NCBI GenBank assembly: GCA_023101885.1
Contig: JALPQD010000639.1
Span: 496,001 to 560,000, forward strand
Reading direction: 5' to 3'
Source: Typhlomys cinereus
Taxonomy: Eukaryota; Chordata; Mammalia; Rodentia; Platacanthomyidae
Length of the DNA: 64,000 bases
Under the pieces are notes generated by a model, which had not been told where the DNA came from, ran no database searches, and saw only the letters and a program-made list of their open reading frames with translations. The position numbers were made by a program, and so were the translations under genes. Shown in pieces: positions 33,498 through 42,474 of this stretch (positions are counted from its first letter, which is position 1; each line of letters starts with the position of its first letter).

Positions 33498-34573
33498 CAG
33501 AGGCAATATCTTTTTTTTTTAAATAAGTCTTTTTTTATTATTTATTCAATTGTGCATGTATGGTGTGTGAGTGTGTGCATGTACGCATGTACGTGTGTGT
33601 AGAATCACTGACGAATTCGGGAACCACCATGGACGCCTCCACCTCCTCCTTGTTTACTCTGCCCTGGGATTCACAGGCTCCGCCCTACCAGGACCGGAAA
33701 TGCAGGCCGCCTCCACTTCCGCCTGGCTATACGTAGGGTCTAGGGGAGGGCATATAGTCTAGCAGATAAAAAGTAATCATTTTGCAAATGGGTGATGGAC
33801 CCCTCCCCTCAGGGAGGTTTCCTACTCTTATTACATCTACCCTTGAATGTGCTATTACAACAAGACTCCAGTTTAACAGCTTTTTGTCTCTGGCCAGGGG
33901 GTGACATACAGTGCCCAGCAGAATGGAGTGAAGGGAATTGCAGGAGCAGCAAAACTGCAAAAGAAAATCAACAAACCACAATCCAGAACTTCAGAGACTA
34001 TATCAATCACATAGAACTAGGACAGCCTAATCTCTCCCCATCCTGGAGCTCAGGGACATTTGCGGAAGAGGGGGCGGTAAGATTGTAAGAGCAAAAGGAT
34101 GGGAGGATCAACGATTTGCAAGATTCTCAAAATAGTTGGGGCCAAAGCAATCGTAATGGGACTTTGCATGCCCTGCGCAATGTCCAGCGCACTGTTGCCC
34201 TCATAAAGTCTAGCATCTGTTAAGGGCACCGAGACCCCTGGAGGCAAGGGATTGACAGCCATAGTAGTGATCTTATGCTTAAGGGGAACAAGAGAAAGGG
34301 CTTATGGAAATGCCACTGGGTCCTTATATGTCATCGGAGAGGAGGACCCAATGGAGAGTTAGGCGTATACAATAAAGGACTCTCTGGGAATTGGGGGGAG
34401 GCACTGGGGGAAGGGGAGGGGGAGGAGAGGGGAGGGAGGGAACTGGTAAAAAATTTTAAAATGTATAATTAAATTTTTAATAAAAAAAAAAACAAACAAA
34501 CTCAGGACCTTCCGCCTGCAAGGCAGAAGCTTAATTCCTGAGCCACCTCTCTAGCCCCAGAAGCAATATCTTT
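33498..34573 (-). mobile_element. Young B2-like SINE split by a LINE-1
   Basis: SINE tail and body at 33521-33744 (TTATTTATTCAATTGTGCATG; GAATTCGGGAACCACCATGG; CCGCCCTACCAGGACC; GTAGGGTCTAGG) and head at 34501-34557 (CTCAGGACCTTCCGCCTGC...GAGCCACCTCTCTAGCCCC). The two parts are continuous in the consensus apart from about 6 missing bases (ATCCGA). Outer TSD CAG(A)(G/A)GCAATATCTTT at 33498-33513 and 34558-34573, one mismatch. Confidence 0.88.
33745..34500 (+). mobile_element. LINE-1 3' UTR insertion inside the SINE
   Basis: Begins at GGAGGGCATATAGTCTAGCAG, equivalent to about 46530 of the full-length copy, so it is entirely 3' UTR. It carries TGGCCAGGGGGTGACATAC, CTCAGGGACATTTGCGGAAGAGG and TAGGCGTATACAATAAAGGAC blocks, a G-rich tract (34390-34445), and an A-rich end to 34500. 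No TSD is visible around it. The 98-codon frame at 33792-34088 is UTR sequence, not a gene. Confidence 0.88.
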
Positions 34574-35133
34574 AAAATGTCTGCAGACAGTGCAGCAACT
34601 CTTCCATATATGTAATGGAGCTGAAAATCACTGCATTTAGCTTTTGTTGCTTTTTGGCCATTTTCAACGTGAATATGACCTATGTGGTTCTAGAATCAGC
34701 CAGTCTTTATGCCAATGTTAATTTTAGGGATTAGATTAAAAGACATGTGCTTGTAGATCTCACACATGAATTATTTTTAGCATAAAAGAAGAAAAATTCC
34801 ATATTAAGCTATAAACTGTTCTTTGTTTACAACTTTTCAATCTTCAGATTATGTTTTCTACTACCTCACCCCAAAATACATTATTTTTTGCTCTACTAAA
34901 GAGACTTCTGATTTATACACTTCTTTAAATCTTTCTTTTATTTCTGCTTTGTTCTTGAACATGAATTTTTTTCTCTTGCTGAACTCCATTTATTTTCTTA
35001 AGATGGAATGCTCCTCCAAAACACCCTTCAAATCAGATCTAAGAAGTTGTACCACGACCAGACATTTCCCTGACATCCCATGCCTCTCACATTTGAAGAA
35101 ACAAGCATCTTGCACTATAAATTCTTGGAATGA
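34574..35133. other. No recognised feature
   Basis: AT-rich unique-looking sequence running into a pyrimidine tract. Confidence 0.4.
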
Positions 35134-35225
35134 TTCTCTCTCTCTCTCTCTCTCCCTTTCTTCCTCTCCTTCTCTCTCCCCTTCTCTCTCTTCCTCTCCC
35201 TCTCTCTTTCTCTCTCTCTCTCTCT
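35134..35225. repeat. (TC)n/(CCTT)n pyrimidine tract
   Basis: About 90 bp of nearly pure pyrimidine, mixing TC, CTTC and CCTT units. It has the composition of a possible triplex-forming (H-DNA) tract, though it is imperfect. Open frames across it are repeat artefacts. Confidence 0.9.
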
Positions 35226-36109
35226 GAAATAAAAAACCATTTAACAAAAAAAAGTTCTGCTCCTGTTAGCACAGGCTCTAAATAATATTCTGAACATTAT
35301 TACTCATAGAGCCTGAGCCATCTACTGTCTATATGATCATGCATGGTCTAAGCAGGTTTCAGAAGAACCCTCAACAGTGTGGAGTCATTATGTTTACAGG
35401 TGTGTGGGACAAAAAGCATTCTTGGGTAACTGGGGACTTGTGTTCCAAAAAGACAGAAAATAGTAGAAAGATATGATTTTCCATTAAAATATGCACTTGA
35501 AGAACTTTTTAAATTTAAAAAAATCACATAAAATAAATAACATAGTTGGCCTTTTTGTCCCTAAGAGCTAAGTTTTTTTATCCATATATATTGAAATTTT
35601 AGTGTTTAGTGTTCTTATAATCATGTTTGAATAGTTTTGTCTGGAATTATGACATATTTGAACTTTTCAGGTACTGAGGGGACAGAAGGATATGAATGCA
35701 CAGAACATGATGTCATCCACATAATCTCTGATTCTGCACATGAGAATGAGAAGTATATATATGGCACAATTTGCAAAAGCAGATGATATGAAATCAGTGT
35801 TTAGGGAAAATACTGGCATTGGGGATTAGAGAACGGTTGTGAAATCAATTTTTTGGAATGTTTTTTATCATTTTTCCATAAAATCAGAAAAGGAGATGAA
35901 TTAAGATTGGAAAAAATAGAAACTTCTAGAGTCAAAAGACAATTACAATTTTCTTTTTGAAAATATTCTCCCAAAATTTCAAAGAAAAGTAATGCCAGAA
36001 TATCATTAAAAGCCACCTAACATTATATGGAGATTCAGATATATACATCTAACCAGCACCACTACTTTAAATTGTTTTATGCAATTATGTTCACTGTAGC
36101 ATAGTATTC
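35226..36109. other. No recognised feature
   Basis: AT-rich unique-looking sequence. Confidence 0.4.
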
Positions 36110-37620
36110 ACAATTTTTTATTATTTTTTTCTAGTTTTAAAAGCATGTCGAGTACGAATCCTTGCCTTCCTGTATCCCCCCTATCATTTTCCTCTCTAAC
36201 CTTCATCAATCCATTCCACTCCCTCCTGCTCTCCTGCATACCAAGTAGCCTCTTAGAACCACCCCACATTATCCTTCACTCATACAGCTTTAGTCACCAA
36301 GATTTCCACTGTATGTTCTTATCTCTGTTGTGTTCCTGGATAGTCTATTGGAGTATGTTGGTATGTCAGTCTGGTAAGGTCTGGTAAGAACAAATCTCAC
36401 TGCCGTGAGTTTCTGGATACATGCAGTCCTATCTTGAATGAAATGTCTTATCCAGTGGTGAACCTTCCCATCTTTAGGTTCTTAAAATCTCACTGTCCCT
36501 CTTCCACGTGATTACCTTAAGCCTTAAGATGTGGAGAGATTAGGTTGGCCTGATTCTAGGTGAACCTTGCTAGGTGGCCGATACTCTGCATATGACTGGC
36601 TCTTGTCCACTTCACTCCTCTTGTACTGCCTTAGGTTGTATCCTGTCATAGTGTTGAGATCCTCTAACTCAGTTATAAAGAAGACTTCTACACTCATGTT
36701 AAATGTTCTTCAAATCTGTGGATATAATAGCAGTTTGGTGTACTGTCTTCCTACCTATAGGTTCATTGGCTATTTTCCCTATTGATCCATTTCTTTCCCT
36801 TTTTAGGTTGTTGTTCTAGTTAAAAGTAACAGGAATGTGTTCCATTCTGACAAGCATTCTTGAATTCAATCATAAAACTTTTGGTTATCTCCTTGATACG
36901 CATGTCACTATTACACTGGTGGTTATCTGTTGCCATGGTGATTTTTATGCAACTTGCAGATTTCATGAGTTGATTAGGCCTGTGATTATTTCTTTCCCTA
37001 GTAGCTTCACAATATTCCTTGGTACTGTGTAAGCTATCCAGCAAGGAGGGAGTTCAAAGACCAGTTCCACTTTTGTATTTTTCCCATGTACTATGATCCA
37101 TATGTGTTGCATCTTCAGTAATAAGTTCTTACTGACAGTTTCTTGGAGGGTAATAAAGAGCAATAGCAAAAGAGTATAATGTTAGGGGGCCTTTGAGACT
37201 TCTTTGACCAACATTTTATCAGGACCTGTCATGTTCCTGTTAACTTCTGGTATAGTTTTAATTGTCACTGAGTACTAAGTGGATTAGCTCAGGGTTTTTT
37301 TTCCATGCTTTCCTCACTCTGTATTCCTCCATAGGGACTGCCCATTTTTGTTCTTTATTTTAAAAACATTTTTGACATATTATTAGTGTTGGAGGTTCCT
37401 ATGGGGTTATTTCCATAATCTCAAGGTTTTTCTAAAGTCCTCTGTTCTCTATCCCTCCTTTCTCCCATCCTTTGATTCGACCCTATGTATTTTTATCAAT
37501 CATTCCCTCCATCACCCTGTGTTCACAATTTTTATAGCTCTATATTCATGCAGTTTTCTGTTCCAAGTTAGTTTAGTGATGTCTAGTCTTTTTGTCCAAA
37601 AAACAAAATCATCTCAAATG
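36110..37620 (-). mobile_element. Older LINE-1 3' UTR region(s)
   Basis: Plus strand starts TTTTTTATTATTTTTTTCTAG, then a pyrimidine-rich block (36160-36260), then blocks homologous to the complemented young 3' UTR (CACTGTCCCTCTTCCACGTG; GTGGAGAGATTAGGTTGGCCTG at 36531-36552; compare 11645-11700). The part from about 36830 to 37340 (TTGGTACTGTGTAAGCTATCC; GGACCTGTCATGTTCCTGTTAAC) resembles 3' UTRs of older rodent L1 lineages. 37345-37620 looks like another pyrimidine-rich L1 end, so two elements may be fused. Confidence 0.5.
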
Positions 37621-37689
37621 CTGTGAAAATTATAAAATATGATGCTTCTATCTACTGAATCAGATTATCTGACAAAAGGCTCCAATAAG

Positions 37690-37839
37690 GAAGAGTCTAT
37701 GCTATGATTCTTAAATGTTCTCCACATTAGTCAAAGACTTGATTCCTAAGCTAATGGTGCTACTGGGAGGTAGAAGTACCTTTAAGAGATAGAGAAGCTA
37801 GGTCATTAAAAATATCTTCTAAAATGTCTGGGGGATGCT

Positions 37840-37895
<56 letters not shown>

Positions 37896-38070
37896 GACAC
37901 ACCTAGCCACCAAGAGGTGGATAAATTTGCTCCACTACATACTTTTTACTACAGTGTTCTGCCCTCCATAACAACCCTGTAGCTGAGTGACCATGGACGG
38001 GAATTTCTGTCCACATGCAAAACAAATCATGTTTTCTTGTATGTAGTTTCTCAGTATTCTGTAACAACAA
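37690..38070 (+). mobile_element. MaLR-like LTR (ERVL-MaLR), degraded
   Basis: GATTCCTAAGCTAATGGTGCTACTGGGAGGTAGAAGTACCTTTAAGAGATAG...GCTAGGTCATTA is a strong resemblance to the MLT/MST-type consensus ('..ggtgctgttgggaggtgggacctttaagaggtg..aggtcat'). The later GTTCTGCCCTCCATAACA and GAGTGACCATGGACGGGAA fit the same LTR class. A (TC)n tract lies in the middle. No internal retroviral coding region is seen; probably a solo LTR. Confidence 0.5.
37839..37893. repeat. (TC)n microsatellite
   Basis: About 27 TC units inside the putative MaLR LTR, where related elements have a TCTCTC-rich stretch. Confidence 0.93.
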
Positions 38071-38564
38071 TGGAGATAGGATTATAAATTCCATAACAAA
38101 CACATTTTAGAGTAGAAAATCTGTGGATCACTTCTGTATAGTCGTTTTGGCTCCAGTGTTTTCTTAAGTATGACAACCTGATATACACAAAAAGATGAGA
38201 TTCTGGGTCATCTTCATATGTACAATAAAATTCCATGGGAATGATAACTTCTATTGGTTATACTAATGTGGAAGACTACCTCAAACCTAAGGAATTACCT
38301 AGTGTCTTATGAGGGGGTGTCCATGTGAAATGTCAGCATGCTCATCCTGTATACAGGTAACTGTCATAAAAGTTCCAGATGGGCTAGTGCCAGGAAACAA
38401 AATTGCACACCATTAGAAAGGTCAAGTCAGGCCAACTCGAAGTCATAACAACAGTAGAGGCCACACCAGTAGATAGCCATGGAGAAAGACCTAAGATCTG
38501 TCCATGATACTCTCTTTAGAGATATGTATATTTTAACACATTCACAAATAATCTTATTGGATAT
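38071..38564. other. No recognised feature
   Basis: Unique-looking sequence between LTR and URR1-like repeat. Confidence 0.4.
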
Positions 38565-38990
38565 TGTAATAGTTAGGCACAGGTATCAACCTGACAGTTC
38601 AGGGCTCTGGGCACAATTGTGGAAAATTGAGTTAAGCCCAGATCAAACCTACAAGAGATTGTCTAGCTGAAGGGGAAGACCCAGTCCATAGTGGGTGGGA
38701 CTAGGTCTTGAGCAGGTGAATATAATACTGAGAGCTGATTGAGGAAGTTGGCATCCTTGCGGACAATTAGCCAGACATGCTGGCAAGTAAGAATTGTCCC
38801 TCACTCAGCCATTATGTACTGATGGTGTGGCCAGTTCCCTCAGCCCTGGTGTTGGCATGAGCTATCCTGTCAAGCTGGACGGAGAACTGTAACTAGACAA
38901 TCATAAGAGACAATAAAACCCTTGTTCCCTTAAACTGTTTGATGGTCATTTATCAACACACGTGAAGGCTTACTGTAACAGATATTACTG
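38565..38990 (+). repeat. URR1-like interspersed repeat, best-preserved copy
   Basis: Runs from GTAATAGTTAGGCACAGGTATC, through GGGCTCTGGGCACAATTGTGG, GGTGGGACTAGGTCTTGAGC, CCAGACATGCTGGCAAGTAAG, CAGTTCCCTCAGCCCTGGTG and CAAGCTGGACGGAGAACTG, to GATGGTCATTTATCAACACACG. Pieces such as 'cagtccatagtgggtgggac' and 'aataaaacccttgttccctt' recall rodent URR1. Non-coding; no transposase frame. Terminal inverted repeats were not resolved. Confidence 0.55.
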
Positions 38991-40274
38991 TCTCTTTTGA
39001 ATGAAAACAAATGTAGAGCTGAAGGAACAGAGACTGAGAGAAATATCACTCTTCCTGGAATTATGCATCTAGCAAGAAGAAAAGTTAAGGCTCTTTCCAT
39101 TTTACACCTCAATTGTACACAATGGAAAAATAGTATTTCTGTCAAATATAAATCTTCATGAGATCTCAAGTTATAGATCTTTGGAAAAGATTGGCATTTA
39201 TAGATGTGTATAACAAACTGTGCATGTGATAAATTTGTGTTGCTAAAACAAAATACCCAAGACACTCAATATATACCGCCTTGGTTTACATCTGTGGATG
39301 TTTCATTCCACTATTGTTTAGCACCCTTCTTTATAGGCATATAGCAAGACCATAATGGGGTTTCATAGTAGAAGGAACTTCTCAGTTCAAAAGAACCAGG
39401 GAGCAAAAGAGAAAGGAAGGGAGGGAATGCTACCCCAATATTCCATTCACGGTTCTTTACCCATGAAACTGAGATCTTACACTGTGGATCATTTTCTAAA
39501 ATTTCATTACCTCATAATAGTATCAAGCTGGAAGCTAATTCTTTTACACATAAGCATTCATGTTCAGACCAGAGTACTACACTTTTCTATGTCTCTGTTT
39601 TTAGACTCTTCAGGAAAAAGAGTTACTTGGAGTCCAGTATGACTTTGCAAATAAAACAACATACTATAAAGTATTACTACCAGAGCCCAAGTAAAGGGGT
39701 AAAGAGAGAACCATCCCCACGAAATGGTTGTCTAACTTCCACACATGTGCCATAACTCAAGAATAAAAACTTTAAAATACTTTGGTTAGTTGATAAAGTA
39801 TATTGAAGGCATTATTAATCTAGAAAATAGTAGTAACAGTAATTTCTGCTTATTAAGAGGGCAGATGGTGGTGTTGTAGGGAATAATTCTCTCTTGATTC
39901 ATCCAGAATTTAATTTTTCTGAAAGTCCCATTGAATCATAATTAATGCTACAAAAGCAAGATTTAACAAGTGCTTGGGGCAACGTTTTAAATACATAGTA
40001 GCTAATTAACTACAAATATACAATTTATAAGTACATCAATGGAAAACTTGAAACTCTGCTGGAAAATACCTCAGTCCTTTACATGCCATGGTTGTCACAT
40101 CAAAAAATCATTTTTCAGTCATTCACTGATATTTTAAGATTTTTGTATTAGTTTATAATATACTTAGAATGAAATTTCTCTTGCTTAAAAATGAAGAGAA
40201 AGGATATTCATACTTTGAACAAATAATGATGTACTGGGAGACTAATACTGATTGGGAATATAAAAAATTCTTAC
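38991..40274. other. No recognised feature
   Basis: AT-rich unique-looking sequence. Open frames of 95 codons (39355-39642, plus) and 111 codons (38930-39265, minus, partly in the URR1-like end) show no protein family. Confidence 0.45.
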
Positions 40275-40566
40275 AAAATTCAAATAGCTGGGCTGGAGAG
40301 GTGGCTCAGGGGTTAAGCCTCTGCCTTGCAGGCAGAAGGTCCTGAGTTCGGATCCCAGATCCCACGTATAGAAGCCAGGCGGAAGCGGGGGCGGCCTGCG
40401 CTTCTGGTCCTGGTAGGGAGGAGCCTGTGAATCCCGGGGCAGAAGGAGGTGGAGGCGTCCATGGTGGTTCCCGATTCGTCCGTGGTTCTACACATACACA
40501 GACACACACACACAGACACACACACACGCACACAATTGAATAAATAAAAAAAAAATTCAAATAGCT
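40275..40566 (+). mobile_element. Young B2-like SINE, reference-quality copy with TSD
   Basis: TSD AAAATTCAAATAGCT at 40275-40289 and 40552-40566, 15 bp perfect. Body 40290-40551 begins GGGCTGGAGAGGTGGCTCAGG: A-box TGGCTCAGGGGT (40303-40314) and B-box-like GAGTTCGGATCC (about 40344-40355), as in a tRNA promoter for RNA polymerase III. Then a GC-rich unique middle (GGAAGCGGGGGCGGCCTGCG), a CA-rich segment, and an AATTGAATAAATAAAAAAAA tail with AATAAA but no obvious TCTTT terminator. CpG-rich and the most intact copy in the window. Confidence 0.92.
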
Positions 40567-40904
40567 AAGAATTGTCTGGTTTGAGGTTGGGATTCAAATA
40601 TGGGCACAGAAACTTCAAAGTAAATCAGACTTAGACAGGTGGAAAAGACTGAGAGAGTATTCCAGCTGAGGAAACAGCTGGGAATGACAGATGAAAAGAT
40701 TAAATGAGCATGCTAGGTACCATAAGAGGTTAAAAAATGAGAATTTGGAAAATAGAATTTGAAATCATACTTTAAGGAGCTTAAAGGTATGACATTCACA
40801 TCATATCTCATAGACTTTAATAAGCTATCCTTTTGTCAATTAAAAAAAAACTTTCACTCCCCATAATAGCAAAAAATCAGGAATCTTTCTTATAATGGAA
40901 TGTA
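40567..40904. other. No recognised feature
   Basis: Short unique stretch before the URR1-like element that hosts the full-length L1. Confidence 0.4.
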
Positions 40905-40932
40905 GGAAAGTTTTAATGATACTGTCACAGTC
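40905..40932 (+). repeat. 5' end of URR1-like repeat, interrupted by LINE-1
   Basis: Sequence around GTCACAGTCAGATATAGGTG lines up with GTAATAGTTAGGCACAGGTATC of the copy at 38565. The repeat resumes at 47359 after the L1. Only the first few tens of bases lie on this side, and the exact start is uncertain. Confidence 0.45.
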
Positions 40933-40945
40933 AGATATAGGTGTA
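40933..40945. repeat. Target-site duplication, left copy (AGATATAGGTGTA)
   Basis: Matches 47346-47358. The first A could belong to the poly(A) on the right side, so the certain part is 12 bp. Confidence 0.85.
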
Positions 40946-41321
40946 GCTCCCTTTCACCCCACGCCGCTCCGCTGGTCGGGACGCGCCTGCGCGGTCCAGC
41001 CGGGCCTCACCCCGCGAGCTAAGTAAGCCCCACCCGCGCCCGCCCACCAGAACCCCAGGTCAGCCCAAAGGGACCCGCTCCGATCCCCATCATCCAACCG
41101 GAGCCGCGTGCAGGGCCTAGGGACTAGGAGGACCCCCCCCCCTGCGCCCGGGCCTCGCCCCAACTGCCCTCTGGTTAAATAACTCCACGCGGACGCCCCC
41201 ACCCTCCCTTTCACCCCACCCCGCTCTGATGGTCGGGACACGCGCAGCGGTCCAGCCGGGCTCACCCCACGACCTAGGTAAGCTCTGTCCCTGCCCACCG
41301 CCAGAACCCCAGGCCAGATAA
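40946..41321 (+). promoter_or_regulatory. LINE-1 5' UTR: tandem CpG-rich promoter monomers
   Basis: A GC- and CpG-rich block unlike its AT-rich surroundings. CTCCCTTTCACCCCA starts at 40947 and again at 41214, giving a monomer of about 267 bp plus a partial second monomer of about 108 bp. Both contain GGTCGGGACRCGC, GGTCCAGCCGGGC and CCAGAACCCCAGG. Tandem 5' monomers acting as RNA polymerase II promoters are known for mouse L1 (A, Tf, Gf); these monomers do not resemble those I know. A minus-strand 114-codon open frame here is a GC artefact. Confidence 0.85.
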
Positions 41322-41364
41322 TTCAGTTTAGTGAAATTGAAAGATCTTAAGAGTTAAAACGGCA
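41322..41364 (+). other. Non-repeated leader before ORF1
   Basis: A 43-bp A/T-rich segment between the last monomer and the ORF1 ATG at 41365; the ATG context is CGGCAATGCC. Confidence 0.7.
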
Positions 41365-42424
41365 ATGCCAAAGTCAAAGTGCAAATCCATGAGAAGCAAC
41401 ACTCAAGTAAACAAATTTCCCACTGAAGAAATTAATCCCATAATGTTAGATTCCAACCAGAACAAACCCGCGGAAAAAGGCCAAGAAAGCCTAACCCAGG
41501 ATAACAACTTGCAAAATATGATCATTACCATGTTCAATACCATGAAAGAGGAAATCAGGGAGGAATTACATAATCAAATCAATCGCTTTGAAGAGGAACA
41601 CAACAGACATTTGGAGGAGTTGAGAAAAACAGTGCAAAAAACAAAAACTGGCATAGAGCACTTAGACTCAAGCAGAGTTTAAAACTGAGCTACAAGACAA
41701 GTTATCTTCAACCCAGAACTCTACAGAGAGTCTTATCAACAGAACTAATGAAGCAGAAAACAGAATTTCAGACCTTGAAGATAAAGCGGGAGTACTAACC
41801 AGCTCAATGAAAGAGGTTGTTAAAGCCAAAAAGATACTTGAGAGAAATATCCAAGAGATACGGGACACCCTGAGGAAGCCTAACATGCATATTCATGGAA
41901 TACCAGAGCAAGAATCTCAAAATACCACCCCTGAGGAAATTTTTCAAATGATCATCAAGGAAAACTTTCCTCATATAAATAAAGAGAGGCCCATCCCTAT
42001 ACAAGAGGCATTCCACACCCCAAACAGATAAGACCAAAACAGAAGCACCCCACTGCAAATAATAGTTAAAACACTCCACATTCAAGATAAAGAACTGGTG
42101 CTGAGAGCTTCAAGGGAGAAAAAACAAGTCACTTTTAAAGGTAAACCTATTAAAATAACAAATGACTTCTCAGTCGAAACAGTAAAAGCAAGAAGAGCTT
42201 GGAGAGACATACTTCAAGTATTGAATGAGCAAAAATGTCAACCCAGGCTGATTTACCCTGCAAAACTATCAGTCATGATCTAGGGAGAAAGAAAAATCTT
42301 CCAGCACAAAGACAACTTGAAGGGATACATGTCCACCAAACCAGGCCTTCAAAAAATGCTAGAAATGATACTCAAGCGTGAAGAAAAAAACAGGCATATC
42401 CAGGAGAACAGAAGGCAAATATAA
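41365..42424 (+). pseudogene. LINE-1 ORF1 (RNA-binding protein), inactivated
   Basis: About 353 codons from ATG 41365 to TAA 42422-42424, similar in length to rodent ORF1p (about 370). Basic N-terminus (MPKSKCKSMRSN), then an acidic/basic coiled-coil-like region rich in E, K, L and N (41520-41840), an RRM-like part (PNMHIHGIPEQESQ, 41870-41915) and a C-terminal domain (ARRAWRDILQVL, YPAKLSV). Breaks: a frameshift near 41675 (frame 1 to frame 2), in-frame TAA at 42029-42031, and TAG at 42281-42283. ORF1p normally trimerises and coats L1 RNA. Confidence 0.9.
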
Positions 42425-42474
42425 CACCATTAAAAGCGAAGCAATATACTTATAAAAACTACTAAACATAATAA

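Noticed and set aside
37690..38070. Endogenous retrovirus with coding capacity next to the MaLR-like LTR
   Set aside because: Only LTR-type sequence is recognisable; no gag, pol or env-like frame adjoins it.
40290..40360. tRNA gene suggested by A- and B-box motifs
   Set aside because: The boxes belong to the tRNA-derived SINE head; there is no cloverleaf with anticodon arm that I can support, and the same sequence recurs with SINE body attached.
40954..41298. 114-codon minus-strand frame and CpG island as a host gene promoter/first exon
   Set aside because: The CpG block is made of the tandem L1 5' monomers, lies within the TSD-bounded element and is followed directly by L1 ORF1.
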